Assembly: GCA_037044905.1 (NCBI GenBank)
Contig: JBAOKB010000020.1
Span: forward strand, 1,178,001 to 1,242,000
Direction of reading: 5' to 3'
Length of the DNA stretch: 64,000 bases
From: Hortaea werneckii
Lineage: Eukaryota; Ascomycota; Dothideomycetes; Mycosphaerellales; Teratosphaeriaceae
The position numbers and the translations under genes are program-made. Positions 1-10,528 of this stretch are shown piece by piece (within the stretch, counting starts at the first letter, position 1; every line of letters starts with the position of its first letter). The notes under the pieces were generated by a model. The model saw only the letters and a program-made list of their open reading frames with translations, was not told where the DNA came from and ran no database searches.

Positions 1-344
1 GACAGCTACGAGAACACCAAATACTTCAAGGACCACGTCAACAATGCCACCGAGATCGCGCCTGGCAAGGAGGTCTTCGTTAGCGAGTTCGGCACTACGG
101 ATGGCTCTGATGAGCAGGTCAGCGAGTTCTTGCAGGATGTCATGCCGTGGATGGGTAAGTGCCGCGTCCCTGTCAATCTCCTTTTTTCTTTTTCTTTTAA
201 CGATTGAATTTGAGCTGACGGGTTTTCGTAGACTCCAAGGCTGAGGTTGCCGGTTACGCCTACTTCATGGTCTCCCAGGGTCTGCTCGTGAGCGGCGACT
301 CTCCTTCCAGCTACGGCTCGACCTACATGGACTACAGCGGTTAA
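1..344 (+). CDS. GH128-type endo-beta-1,3-glucanase (Asl1-like), 3' end only
   Basis: The last ~88 residues of a gene whose 5' part lies off the left edge. Exon 1 is read from base 1 to 154, intron 155-231 (GTAAGT...CGTAG), and exon 2 runs 232-344 with a TAA stop. The exon 1 peptide has the VFVSEFGTTDGSDEQ stretch, where the Glu of 'SEFG' is the probable catalytic nucleophile of Asl1-like glycosidases. A 'FLQDVMPWM' helix follows, then 'VAGYAYFMVSQGLLV' and a final 'YGSTYMDYSG' strand, the usual end of GH128 domains. Family knowledge: these secreted or wall-bound enzymes cut beta-1,3-glucan and act in fungal wall remodelling. The N-terminus, signal peptide and any binding module cannot be seen. 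Family call fairly sure; exact activity inferred. Confidence 0.75.
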
Positions 345-1647
345 AGCCTTGCAAGTTCATTTGAGCTGGAAGCAGGGAAGAAAGTCCACGCCCCGTTCCG
401 ATGGCGCACAACTGTGATCTAGAGTGGGGATTTTTATCATCTTCGTTGTATATGGTTCTGGGATTCTATTGGTTGTTTGTTGTTAGGGAGGATCGCGATA
501 GGTTTATGAAAAACACCTCTCAGGAATCCAACACGTGGTACATACCCCAGACTGGGACAAAAAACGAAGTGACGATGCTTTTTGCTCTTACATGATGGTG
601 GTGGTGATTGTCTTCACCGCAGTCGTACGCCCTTTGGTGCTTTCCTCTCAGAGAAAATTGGACCGCGTAAGATTGATTGTGGTATGTCGGCGATGAGAAG
701 TGTCGTGTGAATCCGTAAGCGAATTGGGAGTGTACATGTTGTGACTCGTGGGTTGGGCAGTAAAGAGCAATCTTAGCTCACTCTCACATTTCGTGTCTGC
801 ATGTGGAGGCAAGGATACCCGTCCTATCGGTAATAATGAATGTGGGATATGATTTGCGTTCCAGCGCTCGGCTCAACGTATCCGAGGAGAGAGTGAGAGA
901 GAGATTCTTGCTAGATCCCAGCACCGGGTTGCTGTCAAGCTGGATGCGATCAACCGCCGATGGTGGTGGACACTCCGGGTCTATCCGCTCCACCGCACAT
1001 TCATTGCACACATAAATGGAGGTCTTGACGCCGTTTGTATAAAATGCGTAAATGCTCGATAATGTTGCTTCCGCGCCACTTATTAGTCTAGTATAGTGAT
1101 TTTAAATCGGCGTAGCTCGGCGTCGACGTGGCTACGAGCGCCGTTAGGAGCGTTGGATGATGAAGGCAAGAGATTCTGGATTGCGCTGTGAGGCTTTCCA
1201 ATATTTCCTCCATCGTTATTGGTTGTCTTCCTGTGCGGCGGCCGGGAAATTCGTTTCCCCGCCGCCTTGCCGTTCGAACCCCTGCCCATTTAACGTTCAC
1301 CATACCATTTTCGGCCTCGTGTACACCTCGAGGCACAGTCGCTATTCGGGGGTACAGGACACGGCCTTTCTGTCGTCATGGGCAGCGGTCATAGACGGTC
1401 CTTGCTGCTTGCTGGTCTTGTATTACCCGATCACATCCACACCCGTACCGTCTACGCGCGAAGAGACGGTCTCTGAATCGTGAGCCTGCGCAGGAGCCAG
1501 CGTAATTCGGCCAACGACTGTTCGCGACCAGGATTCCTGGGATACCATGAGTTGTTAAAGAGACGTGCCCTAGCGCGCACAGGCTGTGCGCACGAGATGT
1601 AAAGACGCGTTTGGGAGCATCATTACAGAGTCTGTTCATGGCAAGAT
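345..1647. other. Intergenic, no supported gene
   Basis: About 1.3 kb between the glucanase stop and the RasGEF start. Only short overlapping open frames without family features are present. It should hold the glucanase 3' UTR and the promoter/5' UTR of the downstream gene; I recognise no specific site. Confidence 0.6.
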
Positions 1648-4600
1648 ATGGATCGAACTGCGACCCCTCGAAAGCGTCGACCGGATCCGCCGCAGCCAAC
1701 CCTTGCGCCTACAGATATGCGGAAGGACAGGAGTGGGCGCGATGAAGCGGCCAGAAGACCACACTCGGGAAAGATCCGAACAGCAAAGGACAGCAGCGAA
1801 ATAATAAGGGTGCCTCGGAAGTCGGACGCGTCTAACGAGAAAGCTATGAGCGCACTGGAGGATGAAACAAATGCACGGCACTTCACCGTTGCAAATGTGG
1901 GCACGGGCGGCACGGTATATCTTCAGCCCAGCCTCGTACCGCCTCACGCATTTACACAACCCCCGGCCACTCCTCCACGCACCTCTGAAAGAGATAACGC
2001 CCTAGGGCTATGGCTCACGGAGCGACAAAGCAACTCCTCTGAGAATTGGACCCCGCGCTTGCGATCGCGGTATGGCGCGGTCGACCAGAAGATCCCAGTC
2101 CCACCATTAAGCATCAACAATGCTCAAGCACGCAGACGGCCCCGATCTCACTCTTTCTCTACTGTTAGTGAGCGAGGAAGAGCTCGCTCGCCGACCTTCG
2201 ACTCCAGCGACGTCCCAGTCCTGGTGAACGGGAGGGACGTCAACGCGAGGCCCAAGAGCTCCGTCGATCTGTCAGGCGGCTTTCTGGACCTGCACATTCC
2301 TCACTATCGCCTGGGCACACCGCACTTCAGCGAGCGTGGGACGGCGTATCTTCACAACTCGCTCCACAGTTCGGTAGCAATGACAGAAGACATGGGCTCT
2401 TCTGTCTTCTCCCGGGCCGAGTTCGACAAGCTCTTCCCGGCTCCGCCAGGAAGTCGACCGCCTCCTGCCAGTACTACCTCGTCGCCATATCTGCACCCGG
2501 GGACCGCCAAATTCTCACCAACGCCCGCCCGGACTCCACCAACCCCTCCTGCGTCCACATCGCCGCCTAGTTCCCGAGGAGCTCATGTGCCCGTTCTTGA
2601 ACGGGTTTTTGAGAAGGTCGAAGCAAACCCCAATGATCCGGCCATCGTCCGGTACCATGCGATTACCGGTAAGATCGCGGCAGCGACTCCCGCTAGATTG
2701 GTTGCGCAGATCACGTCGCCATTATTCCTGGATTACGAACTGCTCTCGGACTTTTTCCTGACCTTTCGTGGATTCCTGTCTTGTCGGGAGCTCCTAGAAT
2801 ATCTCATGGCCAGGATGAAATGGGCCCTTGGCCAGCCGACAGATGCTGGCAGGATTGTGAGGGTACGGACTTTTGTTGCACTGCGCCATTGGATTCTGAA
2901 CTATTTCTCCGACGACTTTCTTCCGGTCTTCGATCTGAGGCAGCGCTTCTGTGATCTCGTCAACGATCTGGCCCGGCAACTTCAAACTCGGTCGGAAGGG
3001 GGTGGCAGTGACATTAGCATCATTGGCGAGCTCAAAAAGTGCTGGAGGCGAACGTGCGCTCTGTTCTGGCCGGTCACAGATGCGCTCGATACATCGCCTC
3101 TTGCCGATATCCTTCCCGGTGGCAACTCGGAGGAAGACGATGAACCCACAGCATTACCAATGGCAATGCAGCCCAAGCGGTCGAAGGCGGATTTCAGACG
3201 AATCTCAGCGTCGGTTCAAGTTCCGGCACCTGTCTCGCATGATTTCGACCACGGCCCGGGAGCGGAGAGACCTGGGACTCCAGAACATGGTGCCCAGCTC
3301 AACAAACGAAATACAAGAACTGCGAGCATACCGACTTCTCCAATGAGCGAGGATAGCTTACAGGTTCTGTCTTGCTCAGTCCCATTCTTGAAGCAAATCA
3401 GGCCGTCTGAGAAGGCAACGCAACGAAGTGCTGCCCGTCCAGCTGGTCCTCAGAAGACCACACAAATCCCTAGACAGCAGCATCGACCTATGTACTCTCA
3501 CAAGAGAAGTGGTAGCTTCTCCGACGCTTTGCGGGATGGACGAGCTCCGGTACCTTCTAGTGCGGGCGAGACCGGGGACGCACTTTCGTTACAGTCAATG
3601 ACATTCCCCGGCGGGCTGGTCAGAGGTCTGGTCTTGCAACCCTCACCACCCAAGCTCGATTCCTTGGTGCCGGTAAGCCCGGCGGAAGATCCTCGACAAG
3701 GCGCAAATGACCATGTCGACGACGGCTATTTTGAGGAGAGGCCGGGCCAGAATCTGGGCGTGAAAAGACTTGTTGGCGATGTAAGGAGGGCACTCAGCAG
3801 TCGTAAGGGACGTACTGAGTCGCCGGTCAACAGTCATCGCTCTACCCCCTCTTCGGACTCTCGCAGTTCTGCAAATCTGGTGCAGCACACTAGTCGACCA
3901 CCGCCGTCGTCAGCATGGCAACGCCTGCGTGGTCCCGACAGAACTGATATGCTGGGTGCTAAGATTGGTGATCTGTACCGGGAGGCTTTCCACGATGCGA
4001 ATTTGCCAGATCCAACAGATGAAGACGCACACAGGCGATTGGAGGAAGAGCGCACACGGGAATCCAGGGCTTGGGTTCGGAGCCCGTCGCCTCCATTCGC
4101 TCGCCCTGGATTGGAGCGGTGGAATAGTCGGGTGACTACTGGAGATCGGTCGATATTAATTGTGGACGATACCGGCATGAGTAACAGCCCTATTCGAGCG
4201 GGCGCTTTGCCTTCTGTTGCTTCCACGCCTTTAGCGTCCACACCAGTGGCCACGATTGGACAGCCACCACACCTTCGAACCAGCGGATCACCTGACATCT
4301 GGAAGACAGACAGTTACAATGCCAGCAAGTCCAGTCTCAGGCGCTCTGCTACCTTTTCTGGGATCGGAAATGTGCAACGATGGTCAAATGACATCCCTTT
4401 GCAAGACCTGTTCAAGCCATCCAAATCATGGGCAATAGACATGGACAGCGAGGCGGGCGACGACGTCACGGCAGATACTACGCCGAAAGCTCGGAAGTCA
4501 TCAGTTGTTCACCCAGCAGATCTCGAGATGTCGTCAGCCCAACATCGGTTACGTCGAAGGCCTGGTGGCAATCTAAAAGCGACCGAGCATGTACACGAGC

Positions 4601-6516
4601 TCGAGCCCATACCGCGACCGCACTCTGCGGGATCTATGTCAACGAACTCTCGATATACTTCAGGTATTGCCTCTTGGGATCTTTCCGGCTCTCGATTTAG
4701 CGGAAAAGATTTCGGCTCTTGGCGGCTTCCATCAAGTTCCGCTCCGGAACGAAAACATGGGTCGACTTTCCTCCTCGATACTCACTCCTCTCAGCCTAAT
4801 CTTCGTCCTTCCTTCCAAGCAGAGGCTACGCAGCTTGCCACTTTGCCGGATCGGGCGTATGCCGGCGGCATTGAGGAAACTCTTCGGAAGCTTGAAGGGA
4901 CTAGTGAGAACATGAGTGAGAGCACTAGGACTAGCACCACTGGCTATATGCCTCCTTTGACACGCCAGGATCGCAGCCAGGGGCCTCTGAAGGTGACCAA
5001 CATAAGTGTTCCGGCTGCAGCCTCGTCCTCAGTCGATGGCCGTGAGTTGCTCAGTCCGCGCACGGAGACCCAAGGAGCTAGCATTTACCACTTGTCTGCT
5101 TCGGAAGGTCCAGAGGCCTACGGGCAGCAGTCCAAATGTTCAAGTGACGCCTACGGCCATTCGGGCTACTCCGAGGCGCAGGATTCGGCTGCTCCAGTGC
5201 TGCCAGCGTCGTCTAAGCACTTGAAGGTCGACTCCGACCGAGCTAACCGGCTCAGATTCTCAGACAAGCTGGTCAAATTCGCTGGGCTGCCCCCGTCTCA
5301 AGCTCAAGCTGGGGCTGAGCGTCCTGTTACGAAATCTGACAATGCGTCTAAGCCTGGAACACCTCAGGGCTCGTTCCTTCTCGACGACAACGAGAGCCTG
5401 AGCGATATTTCCACCGAGATAGCGGATCAGGCAGGTGACGATGCGCTGGGTGTTCGTAGCTTCTTCTTTGATGACACCGTCGAAGACGATGATGTCCTCC
5501 CGCAAACTTTTAGAGCGCCCCCAACGCCTCCTTCAACGAATGGTCCACCGGCCGATCACTCTCCAGAAAGACAGAAACTGCCACACAATGCGTCCATGCT
5601 CACTGGCCGTCACGTTGCAGAAGCTCATAGTGCTCCAAAGCTGCTTTCGCCAAACCTTGATAAGCAGCATCACGGACATCAACCACTTCCGTCAGCCGAT
5701 CTCCGCCGGACAATGACTGCCCCTGGATCCCAAGCGCCCGTACATTTGCCCTTCGTCCTGGCTTTCGAGTCCGAGACTGTAGCTGAGCAGTTGACCATCA
5801 TCGAAAAAGACGCCCTTGATGAAATCGAATGGAAGGACCTCATCGAGCTCAACTGGCACCAATCACCACCGACGGTGCGGGACTGGGTCAAGTTCCTCAA
5901 GCAGGACGATTGTACTGGAGTAGATATTGTCGTCGCGCGCTTCAATCTGGTCGTGAAGTGGGTGATATCCGAATGTCTACTCACCGACGCGCCGAGCGAA
6001 CGCGCACGGTGCATCACGAAATACATTCACGTAGCAATGCATTGTCGCCGCCTCCGGAACTACGCCTCGATGTACCAGATCACCCTGGGGCTCTTATCCG
6101 CCGATCTGACCCGCCTCCACAAAACCTGGTCCCTAGTGGCCGCCGTGGAGAGGGAGAAGCTCGCGCAGCTCCAACGACTCTGCCAACCCCTCCGAAACTT
6201 CAGCGATCTCCGGAAGGAAATGGAGTCTTCCACCCTCGACGGGGGCTGCATCCCCTTCATTGGGATCTACACCCACGATCTCATGTTCAACGCCCAGAAA
6301 CCCGCGCGCATCAGTCCGACGCCGCCCCCGAAGGAGCCCCTGGTCAATTTCGAACGCTACCAGACTTCGGCGACGATTGTCAAGAGTCTGCTAAGACTGA
6401 TCGAGGCCAGTGCCAAGTACGTTTTCCATCCGCACCCGGAGGTCCTGAGTCGGTGTCTTTGGCTTGCGGCGCTTAGTGATGCGGAGATTACCGCTTTGGC
6501 TGAGCAGTGTTCTTGA
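1648..6516 (+). CDS. lte1: Lte1-like Ras-family guanine nucleotide exchange factor
   Basis: A 1622-residue protein in one uninterrupted frame. A RasGEF N-terminal (REM) domain lies at about residues 325-445 ('FLDYELLSDFFLTFRGF', 'LRHWILNYFSDDF'). A catalytic Cdc25-type RasGEF domain lies at the extreme C-terminus, about 1365-1620 ('IEWKDLIELNW', 'MHCRRLRNYASMYQITLGL', 'GCIPFIGIYTHDL'). Nearly 900 residues of Ser/Pro-rich, probably disordered sequence separate them. This REM-linker-GEF layout matches fungal Lte1, which in yeast promotes mitotic exit through the Tem1 GTPase at the spindle pole and bud cortex. The long linker has many SP/TP sites, which fits cell-cycle phosphorylation (inference). 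A Cdc25- or Bud5-type GEF is the alternative, but those carry an SH3 domain or lack the long split. The start is the first ATG. Confidence 0.8.
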   Translation: MDRTATPRKRRPDPPQPTLAPTDMRKDRSGRDEAARRPHSGKIRTAKDSSEIIRVPRKSDASNEKAMSALEDETNARHFTVANVGTGGTVYLQPSLVPPHAFTQPPATPPRTSERDNALGLWLTERQSNSSENWTPRLRSRYGAVDQKIPVPPLSINNAQARRRPRSHSFSTVSERGRARSPTFDSSDVPVLVNGRDVNARPKSSVDLSGGFLDLHIPHYRLGTPHFSERGTAYLHNSLHSSVAMTEDMGSSVFSRAEFDKLFPAPPGSRPPPASTTSSPYLHPGTAKFSPTPARTPPTPPASTSPPSSRGAHVPVLERVFEKVEANPNDPAIVRYHAITGKIAAATPARLVAQITSPLFLDYELLSDFFLTFRGFLSCRELLEYLMARMKWALGQPTDAGRIVRVRTFVALRHWILNYFSDDFLPVFDLRQRFCDLVNDLARQLQTRSEGGGSDISIIGELKKCWRRTCALFWPVTDALDTSPLADILPGGNSEEDDEPTALPMAMQPKRSKADFRRISASVQVPAPVSHDFDHGPGAERPGTPEHGAQLNKRNTRTASIPTSPMSEDSLQVLSCSVPFLKQIRPSEKATQRSAARPAGPQKTTQIPRQQHRPMYSHKRSGSFSDALRDGRAPVPSSAGETGDALSLQSMTFPGGLVRGLVLQPSPPKLDSLVPVSPAEDPRQGANDHVDDGYFEERPGQNLGVKRLVGDVRRALSSRKGRTESPVNSHRSTPSSDSRSSANLVQHTSRPPPSSAWQRLRGPDRTDMLGAKIGDLYREAFHDANLPDPTDEDAHRRLEEERTRESRAWVRSPSPPFARPGLERWNSRVTTGDRSILIVDDTGMSNSPIRAGALPSVASTPLASTPVATIGQPPHLRTSGSPDIWKTDSYNASKSSLRRSATFSGIGNVQRWSNDIPLQDLFKPSKSWAIDMDSEAGDDVTADTTPKARKSSVVHPADLEMSSAQHRLRRRPGGNLKATEHVHELEPIPRPHSAGSMSTNSRYTSGIASWDLSGSRFSGKDFGSWRLPSSSAPERKHGSTFLLDTHSSQPNLRPSFQAEATQLATLPDRAYAGGIEETLRKLEGTSENMSESTRTSTTGYMPPLTRQDRSQGPLKVTNISVPAAASSSVDGRELLSPRTETQGASIYHLSASEGPEAYGQQSKCSSDAYGHSGYSEAQDSAAPVLPASSKHLKVDSDRANRLRFSDKLVKFAGLPPSQAQAGAERPVTKSDNASKPGTPQGSFLLDDNESLSDISTEIADQAGDDALGVRSFFFDDTVEDDDVLPQTFRAPPTPPSTNGPPADHSPERQKLPHNASMLTGRHVAEAHSAPKLLSPNLDKQHHGHQPLPSADLRRTMTAPGSQAPVHLPFVLAFESETVAEQLTIIEKDALDEIEWKDLIELNWHQSPPTVRDWVKFLKQDDCTGVDIVVARFNLVVKWVISECLLTDAPSERARCITKYIHVAMHCRRLRNYASMYQITLGLLSADLTRLHKTWSLVAAVEREKLAQLQRLCQPLRNFSDLRKEMESSTLDGGCIPFIGIYTHDLMFNAQKPARISPTPPPKEPLVNFERYQTSATIVKSLLRLIEASAKYVFHPHPEVLSRCLWLAALSDAEITALAEQCS

Positions 6517-7048
6517 TGTTGACATTGCAGGGAGTTTTGGGAACTGGGATTTTACGAATCGGATTTTTTCTTTTTGTAGGCCCCTGATAATGGGGCTGGG
6601 GGTTTTTCTTGGGGGTTACAGGTTTGGCGGATCTTTTTCCCCCTTCTTTTTCCTATATTGTTGCAACTTTTTTGAATTTGGAATGCTATATAGTTCTCTA
6701 GCTCAGATACCCATATACAAACGAACGGCGCCTTTGATCAACCACAGACGATGATCATCGATTCCCAGCCACGTGCTGCTGCTCCTTCCGTATCGGGAAG
6801 AAAATGGTGGAAAATTTTGCTTAGCGCCGCGCTAGAGCCTGATTTGTGAATGCATCCCTTCTGTCGTTTGCTGCATCTGCTGCAAGATGTTGCCGTGGAC
6901 ATTTTCCTGCTGGAGGTCACACACTCATACACTTGCCCACAGACATCTCAAATCGAAGCACATATCGGCTACAGACATCTTCAGCAACGACAACTCCACT
7001 TCATTATAACCTGACAAGCACAAAGGTACGAATACTACAGAAAGAGCA
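6517..7048. other. Intergenic region
   Basis: T-rich 3' flank of the RasGEF gene, then the promoter and leader of the polyQ gene. A TATA-like string (ctatatag) near 6690 is too far from the next ATG to call. No gene seen. Confidence 0.5.
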
Positions 7049-7622
7049 ATGGCGAGCGAGCAGCAGCAGCAGCAGCAGCAGGCACCATCCCCTCTAGCTG
7101 GAGTCCAGCCAGAGGGCGCCAAGCTACTCTGGCACGTCTGCCACCAATGCAACATCGTCACCTCGCAGCTAAACGCCTACCTCTCGCTGGAGACTCTCCA
7201 ACGGGAGACGCTAGCGAGCGGGCTCATCGTCCCCGTGCCGCACTTTCACCAACTCACCGCCCAGGCGGTCATGCTCACAGACGCGGCCAAGAACCTCGAT
7301 GCTGCTGCTGGACTCCTGGCACGAACGCCCCTGGACAAGCCGTATAATCGTGGCTCGGCGTACCAGAGTCTTTTCGATGCGGTGAGGTTGTTGGTTGTTA
7401 GTGCGCGTAAGTCAATCTTTCTCATGCCTTTGAGTGTCGAGGTCGCGGAGGAACTAACTCCCTGTAGCTCTGGTGAAGCCAGGCGTTTTGAGCACTGAAG
7501 AGCGGAGGATCCTCCGCCAGCGCCACGACGAGGCGGTGGAGTTGTGCTATGGTAGCCCATCTAAGGGCGTCAGAGGTTGGAAGGAGTGCTGGGATGAGGT
7601 ATTCAGGAGGGAAGGGCAGTAA
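7049..7622 (+). CDS. Hypothetical protein with N-terminal polyglutamine tract
   Basis: A 170-residue protein from two exons: 7049-7406, intron 7407-7467 (GTAAGT...CTGTAG), 7468-7622. The frame closes after splicing, while reading through the intron gives a false end. Seven CAG codons encode a polyQ run just after MASE. The body is mostly helical, with several conserved-looking hydrophobic segments ('LLWHVCHQCNIVTSQLNAYL', 'HFHQLTAQAVMLTDAAKNL', 'SLFDAVRLLVV') and a charged, tryptophan-containing C-terminus. There is no signal peptide or membrane segment, so it is probably intracellular. I do not recognise the family. The length and splice are well supported by the frame; function unknown. Confidence 0.6.
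7061..7081 (+). repeat. (CAG)7 trinucleotide repeat
   Basis: Seven perfect CAG units inside the coding sequence, encoding the polyQ tract. Copy number may vary between strains. Confidence 0.95.
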
Positions 7623-8289
7623 GCGGGAGGAAAGAGATGCTTTGTGAGGGGGGAAACGATGCCATGTGATATGAATAGCATATGATTTTACGATCACATG
7701 ACTTGACGTGAATGCATGTGAATGTGTTTTGGATCGGGAGCTCTCAGGCGTCTCGGATTTTCAATGAGATGAGCAGGCACTGCGGCGTTGCATTGAGCAT
7801 TTTGGACATTACTTCCTTTCCGGGAAAGTCCTATTTGGACTTGTATCTCGGCCCAATCAATGCCGCTATTAGGCACGGTGGCGTCCTATCAGGTAATGTG
7901 AAGTTTTCTGAATTTCCGGTGTTGTTTATTTTAACTAGTTTCTCTGTCCAACTGACACTGTAAAGTGGCACTGTAATGTGACGCATAGCAGGATGAGTAG
8001 AAAGGGGGACTCTTTCGCGAAGAGGGCGAAGGTGTGGATGGTGAGTCCATTGAGCCATCTTGCCAGGTCTGCAAATCAATCTACCTTAAAGGGACAGCTC
8101 TAAAGGTCAACGGAGCGCCATCTCTGACATTACGAGACTTTTCGATTGTTTTCATGAACATGTACCCACTGCTTTCCCATGTTGAAGGACGTGCTATTGA
8201 GTTCTTGCAGTTTGTTATGTGCCCTCGTGACAGCAATTGTCTACGCAGGAGAACGAGCGAAGCAGCGAAGGGTCTTTTCGGACAGACGA
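7623..8289. other. Intergenic region, convergent
   Basis: Shared 3' flank between the polyQ gene (+) and the F-box-like gene (-). Only short non-coding-looking frames are seen; nothing specific. Confidence 0.5.
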
Positions 8290-9000
8290 CTAGATGTGCC
8301 GTGCCTTCATCTTCTTCTCCAGCTCTAGGGAGTCAATGCTGACCTTTGCGGCCCTGAAATCATGCCTCGTTCGAACGCTAACATTGCCTTTGATTTCCAT
8401 CTCACTCAAAACATCCAGTGCTTTCAACTGTTCGCCTTCTAGGGAGATGCGTGTATTGAAACGTTTAGTGTTCGCAGTGATGAGAACCGTCAGGTCTTGC
8501 AGACGTCGACCTCGATCAAGAACTTTGACAAATCGCTTGAGCTGGATAGGCATCTCTGTAAGCCAGGATTGAGAGGCGCTGATATCTCCTATAAGATTCG
8601 AAGGGAGGTAAATGTTGACATGCAGGTGCCGTAGGTGATTCCGCAAGTGGGGATACTCCCACGGTAAGATGGGTATCAGAGACGATATTGTGCTGCTTTG
8701 GGAGGCCTTTTCGTCGTGTGCCGTCTCACTGATCATCGATACGTATTTGGCTGGGTCGGAGCGCTCGGACGCCAAGTCAATGATCCACAAGAAGCAATTG
8801 CCTTCGTAGAATGCTTGCAGAGCCTCGCAACGCAACAATCGACATACTTGAAATACTGGCTGGGCATAGTATCCCTTGCTGGCCCACATTGGCTGTTGCA
8901 ACTCGATATTCCCATGTTGCTCAAGTGCAGATAGCAGTATCCGATGTCGGAGCTCGCGTGGTAGATTGAGGAGGTGAGAACCAACGCTTGCGATGGCCAT
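8290..9000 (-). CDS. F-box-like fungal orphan protein
   Basis: A 236-residue single-exon protein. It begins with a short F-box-like motif ('LLNLPRELRHRILLSAL', residues ~9-25). A segment with 'VFQVCRLLRCEALQAFYEGN' (~50-70) follows. This pattern is common in the expanded fungal F-box/2EXR-like families, where the LPxElrxxIy start is followed by a 'CrxxrxEaxxxfY' helix. The rest has several LRR-like hydrophobic strands but no clear domain. Family knowledge: F-box proteins join Skp1-Cullin ubiquitin ligases and the C-terminal part selects the substrate; here the partner is unknown. No signal peptide. The ATG at 9000 is the first in frame and lies just before the motif. Confidence 0.55.
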   Translation of the reverse strand: MAIASVGSHLLNLPRELRHRILLSALEQHGNIELQQPMWASKGYYAQPVFQVCRLLRCEALQAFYEGNCFLWIIDLASERSDPAKYVSMISETAHDEKASQSSTISSLIPILPWEYPHLRNHLRHLHVNIYLPSNLIGDISASQSWLTEMPIQLKRFVKVLDRGRRLQDLTVLITANTKRFNTRISLEGEQLKALDVLSEMEIKGNVSVRTRHDFRAAKVSIDSLELEKKMKARHI

Positions 9001-9430
9001 ATCGTACTATGGATGAAGTTTACTACGATGAGCGGCAATGGATCACTCAAAGATGCTTGGTAGTTTAGAAACCTGAAGTTGGCATTGAAAGTGATGCCTA
9101 CTGCAAAGCCGGTGGGGCCGAAACACGGAAGGAAGTGGCGGACTCAACGAACGGCATTTGATTGGGGAGGTCACGATCCATATTACAAATGGACCATGCT
9201 GTTATTTGCGGTTGACACGTATTCCAGTCGGGATCAATATCATACCGAAACGATTTCTACGCGATACTGTTGACCGAGATCCGTCAATCTCAAGTGTCCG
9301 TGTATGGACTTTCAACAGAATGGAGCCCTGGAACATGTAGGAACAATTTAAGCGTTACAAAGAACTTCTGATGCTCCTTCTATTTCAGAATCGGAAAAGA
9401 GCTATATCTTTCTATGAATAGCTCATGCCT
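9001..9430. other. Intergenic region
   Basis: About 430 bp between the promoter side of the F-box-like gene and the 3' end of the GH43 gene. No gene or specific element recognised. Confidence 0.5.
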
Positions 9431-10528
9431 TTAGTTAACAGTGACCGAATCACCGTTAATCGTCAGTTCAGCCGTGTTAAGTTGGCGACCCGCATTCACG
9501 TTGTTGCTCTCCTTGAGGGAATGGAAAGTGGCCTGAAGGGTTCCAGGCACGACATCAAGACCACCAGGACTGCGAAATTGTCAGCTTGTACTTGGAGCCT
9601 GGTGGTACAGCATCAAAAGAGAACTTACCCGAACAAACCAAAGTCTCCTGTCTGAAGCAGGGTCCTTGGATTGCCATAAGGACCCAGTCGGTAGTTACTA
9701 GTAACGTAATCGGTCCTGTAGCCATTGTTGGAATAGCACCCGACGGAATAGAAGAGGAAGTAGATGCCGTTGTGTTTGATCAGCGCAGGTGCTTCAATGC
9801 CCTGGTAACCGCCGTTGTAAGAGTTGTAGATCTCTGTAGCCTCGCCGTTGAAAGTGTATCCATCTGCTTGCAAGGGCTGTAGCATGATCGGAGTATCCGA
9901 CTGAGTACCGGCACAGGGTCCGTTGCCAGAGAAGGGACCATCGATCTTGTAGGCGAGGTACAGGCTACCATCATCGTCGACAAAAGCCTCCGGATCAATA
10001 GCACCTCCCTGGTCTGCTGGACAAATGAAAGAGTATGAAGAGCCATCTGTGTATGGGCCATTCGGATCGTATCCATTGCGAGCCAAGCCAAGACAGTGAG
10101 GCTGTGTCCCATCACCATTGATTTCTGACGCGTAATACATTGCAAAAGACCCGTCGCTCAGCTGTATGACATCTGGAGCCCATGATGTGTAAGGCTTAGC
10201 CCATCCACCTGCGCTCTGAGCAGGACTGTCCTGTGGGAAACTTTCCACTGCAGAAGACCAGCCATCAGGGTTGTTGAAAGCATTGTTGGAAGTTTTGGGG
10301 ATAGAGCCTGGTCCAGACGCTGTACTGAAAGCATAGCTGACTCCGCCCACTTGCAGTAGACCTGCATCCGGAAAGTCTTGGCCGTTCAGCACGTCGCTGC
10401 CATCGAATGTCAATCAATTTGTCCATGGTTGATGTCGTAAATAGCCTCTGTCGGTTTGCTTACAGGTTGACGGCTGCTGTTGCTGCTACCAGCGAAAATG
10501 GAACCAGACTTTGGCCGAATGTGATCAT
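9431..10528 (-). CDS. Secreted glycoside hydrolase family 43
   Basis: Three exons on the minus strand: 10528-10464, 10396-9629 and 9569-9431. Introns are 10397-10463 (GTAAGC...GGCAG) and 9570-9628 (GTAAGT...CGCAG). Exon 1 supplies the start and a short hydrophobic signal-like N-terminus; the frame opening at 10413 begins with TTG, so it is not a true start. The single domain has the GH43 triad in order: general-base Asp in 'DFPDAGLL', pKa-modulating Asp in 'GAIDPEAFVDDDG', and acid Glu in 'GIEAPALI'. A conserved 'SWAPDVIQLSDG' strand is also present. Family knowledge: GH43 enzymes remove arabinose or xylose from hemicellulose and pectin side chains. No carbohydrate-binding module is seen. The family is clear; the substrate is not. 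Plant-polymer degradation fits the neighbouring esterase and GH28 genes. Confidence 0.85.

Noticed and set aside
5829..6476. 215-codon plus-strand frame
   Set aside because: It lies wholly inside the RasGEF catalytic domain in another frame; the RasGEF reading has clear family motifs.
10398..10413. Start of the GH43 frame at 10413
   Set aside because: The codon there is TTG, and intron 10397-10463 connects the domain to an upstream ATG with a signal-like N-terminus.
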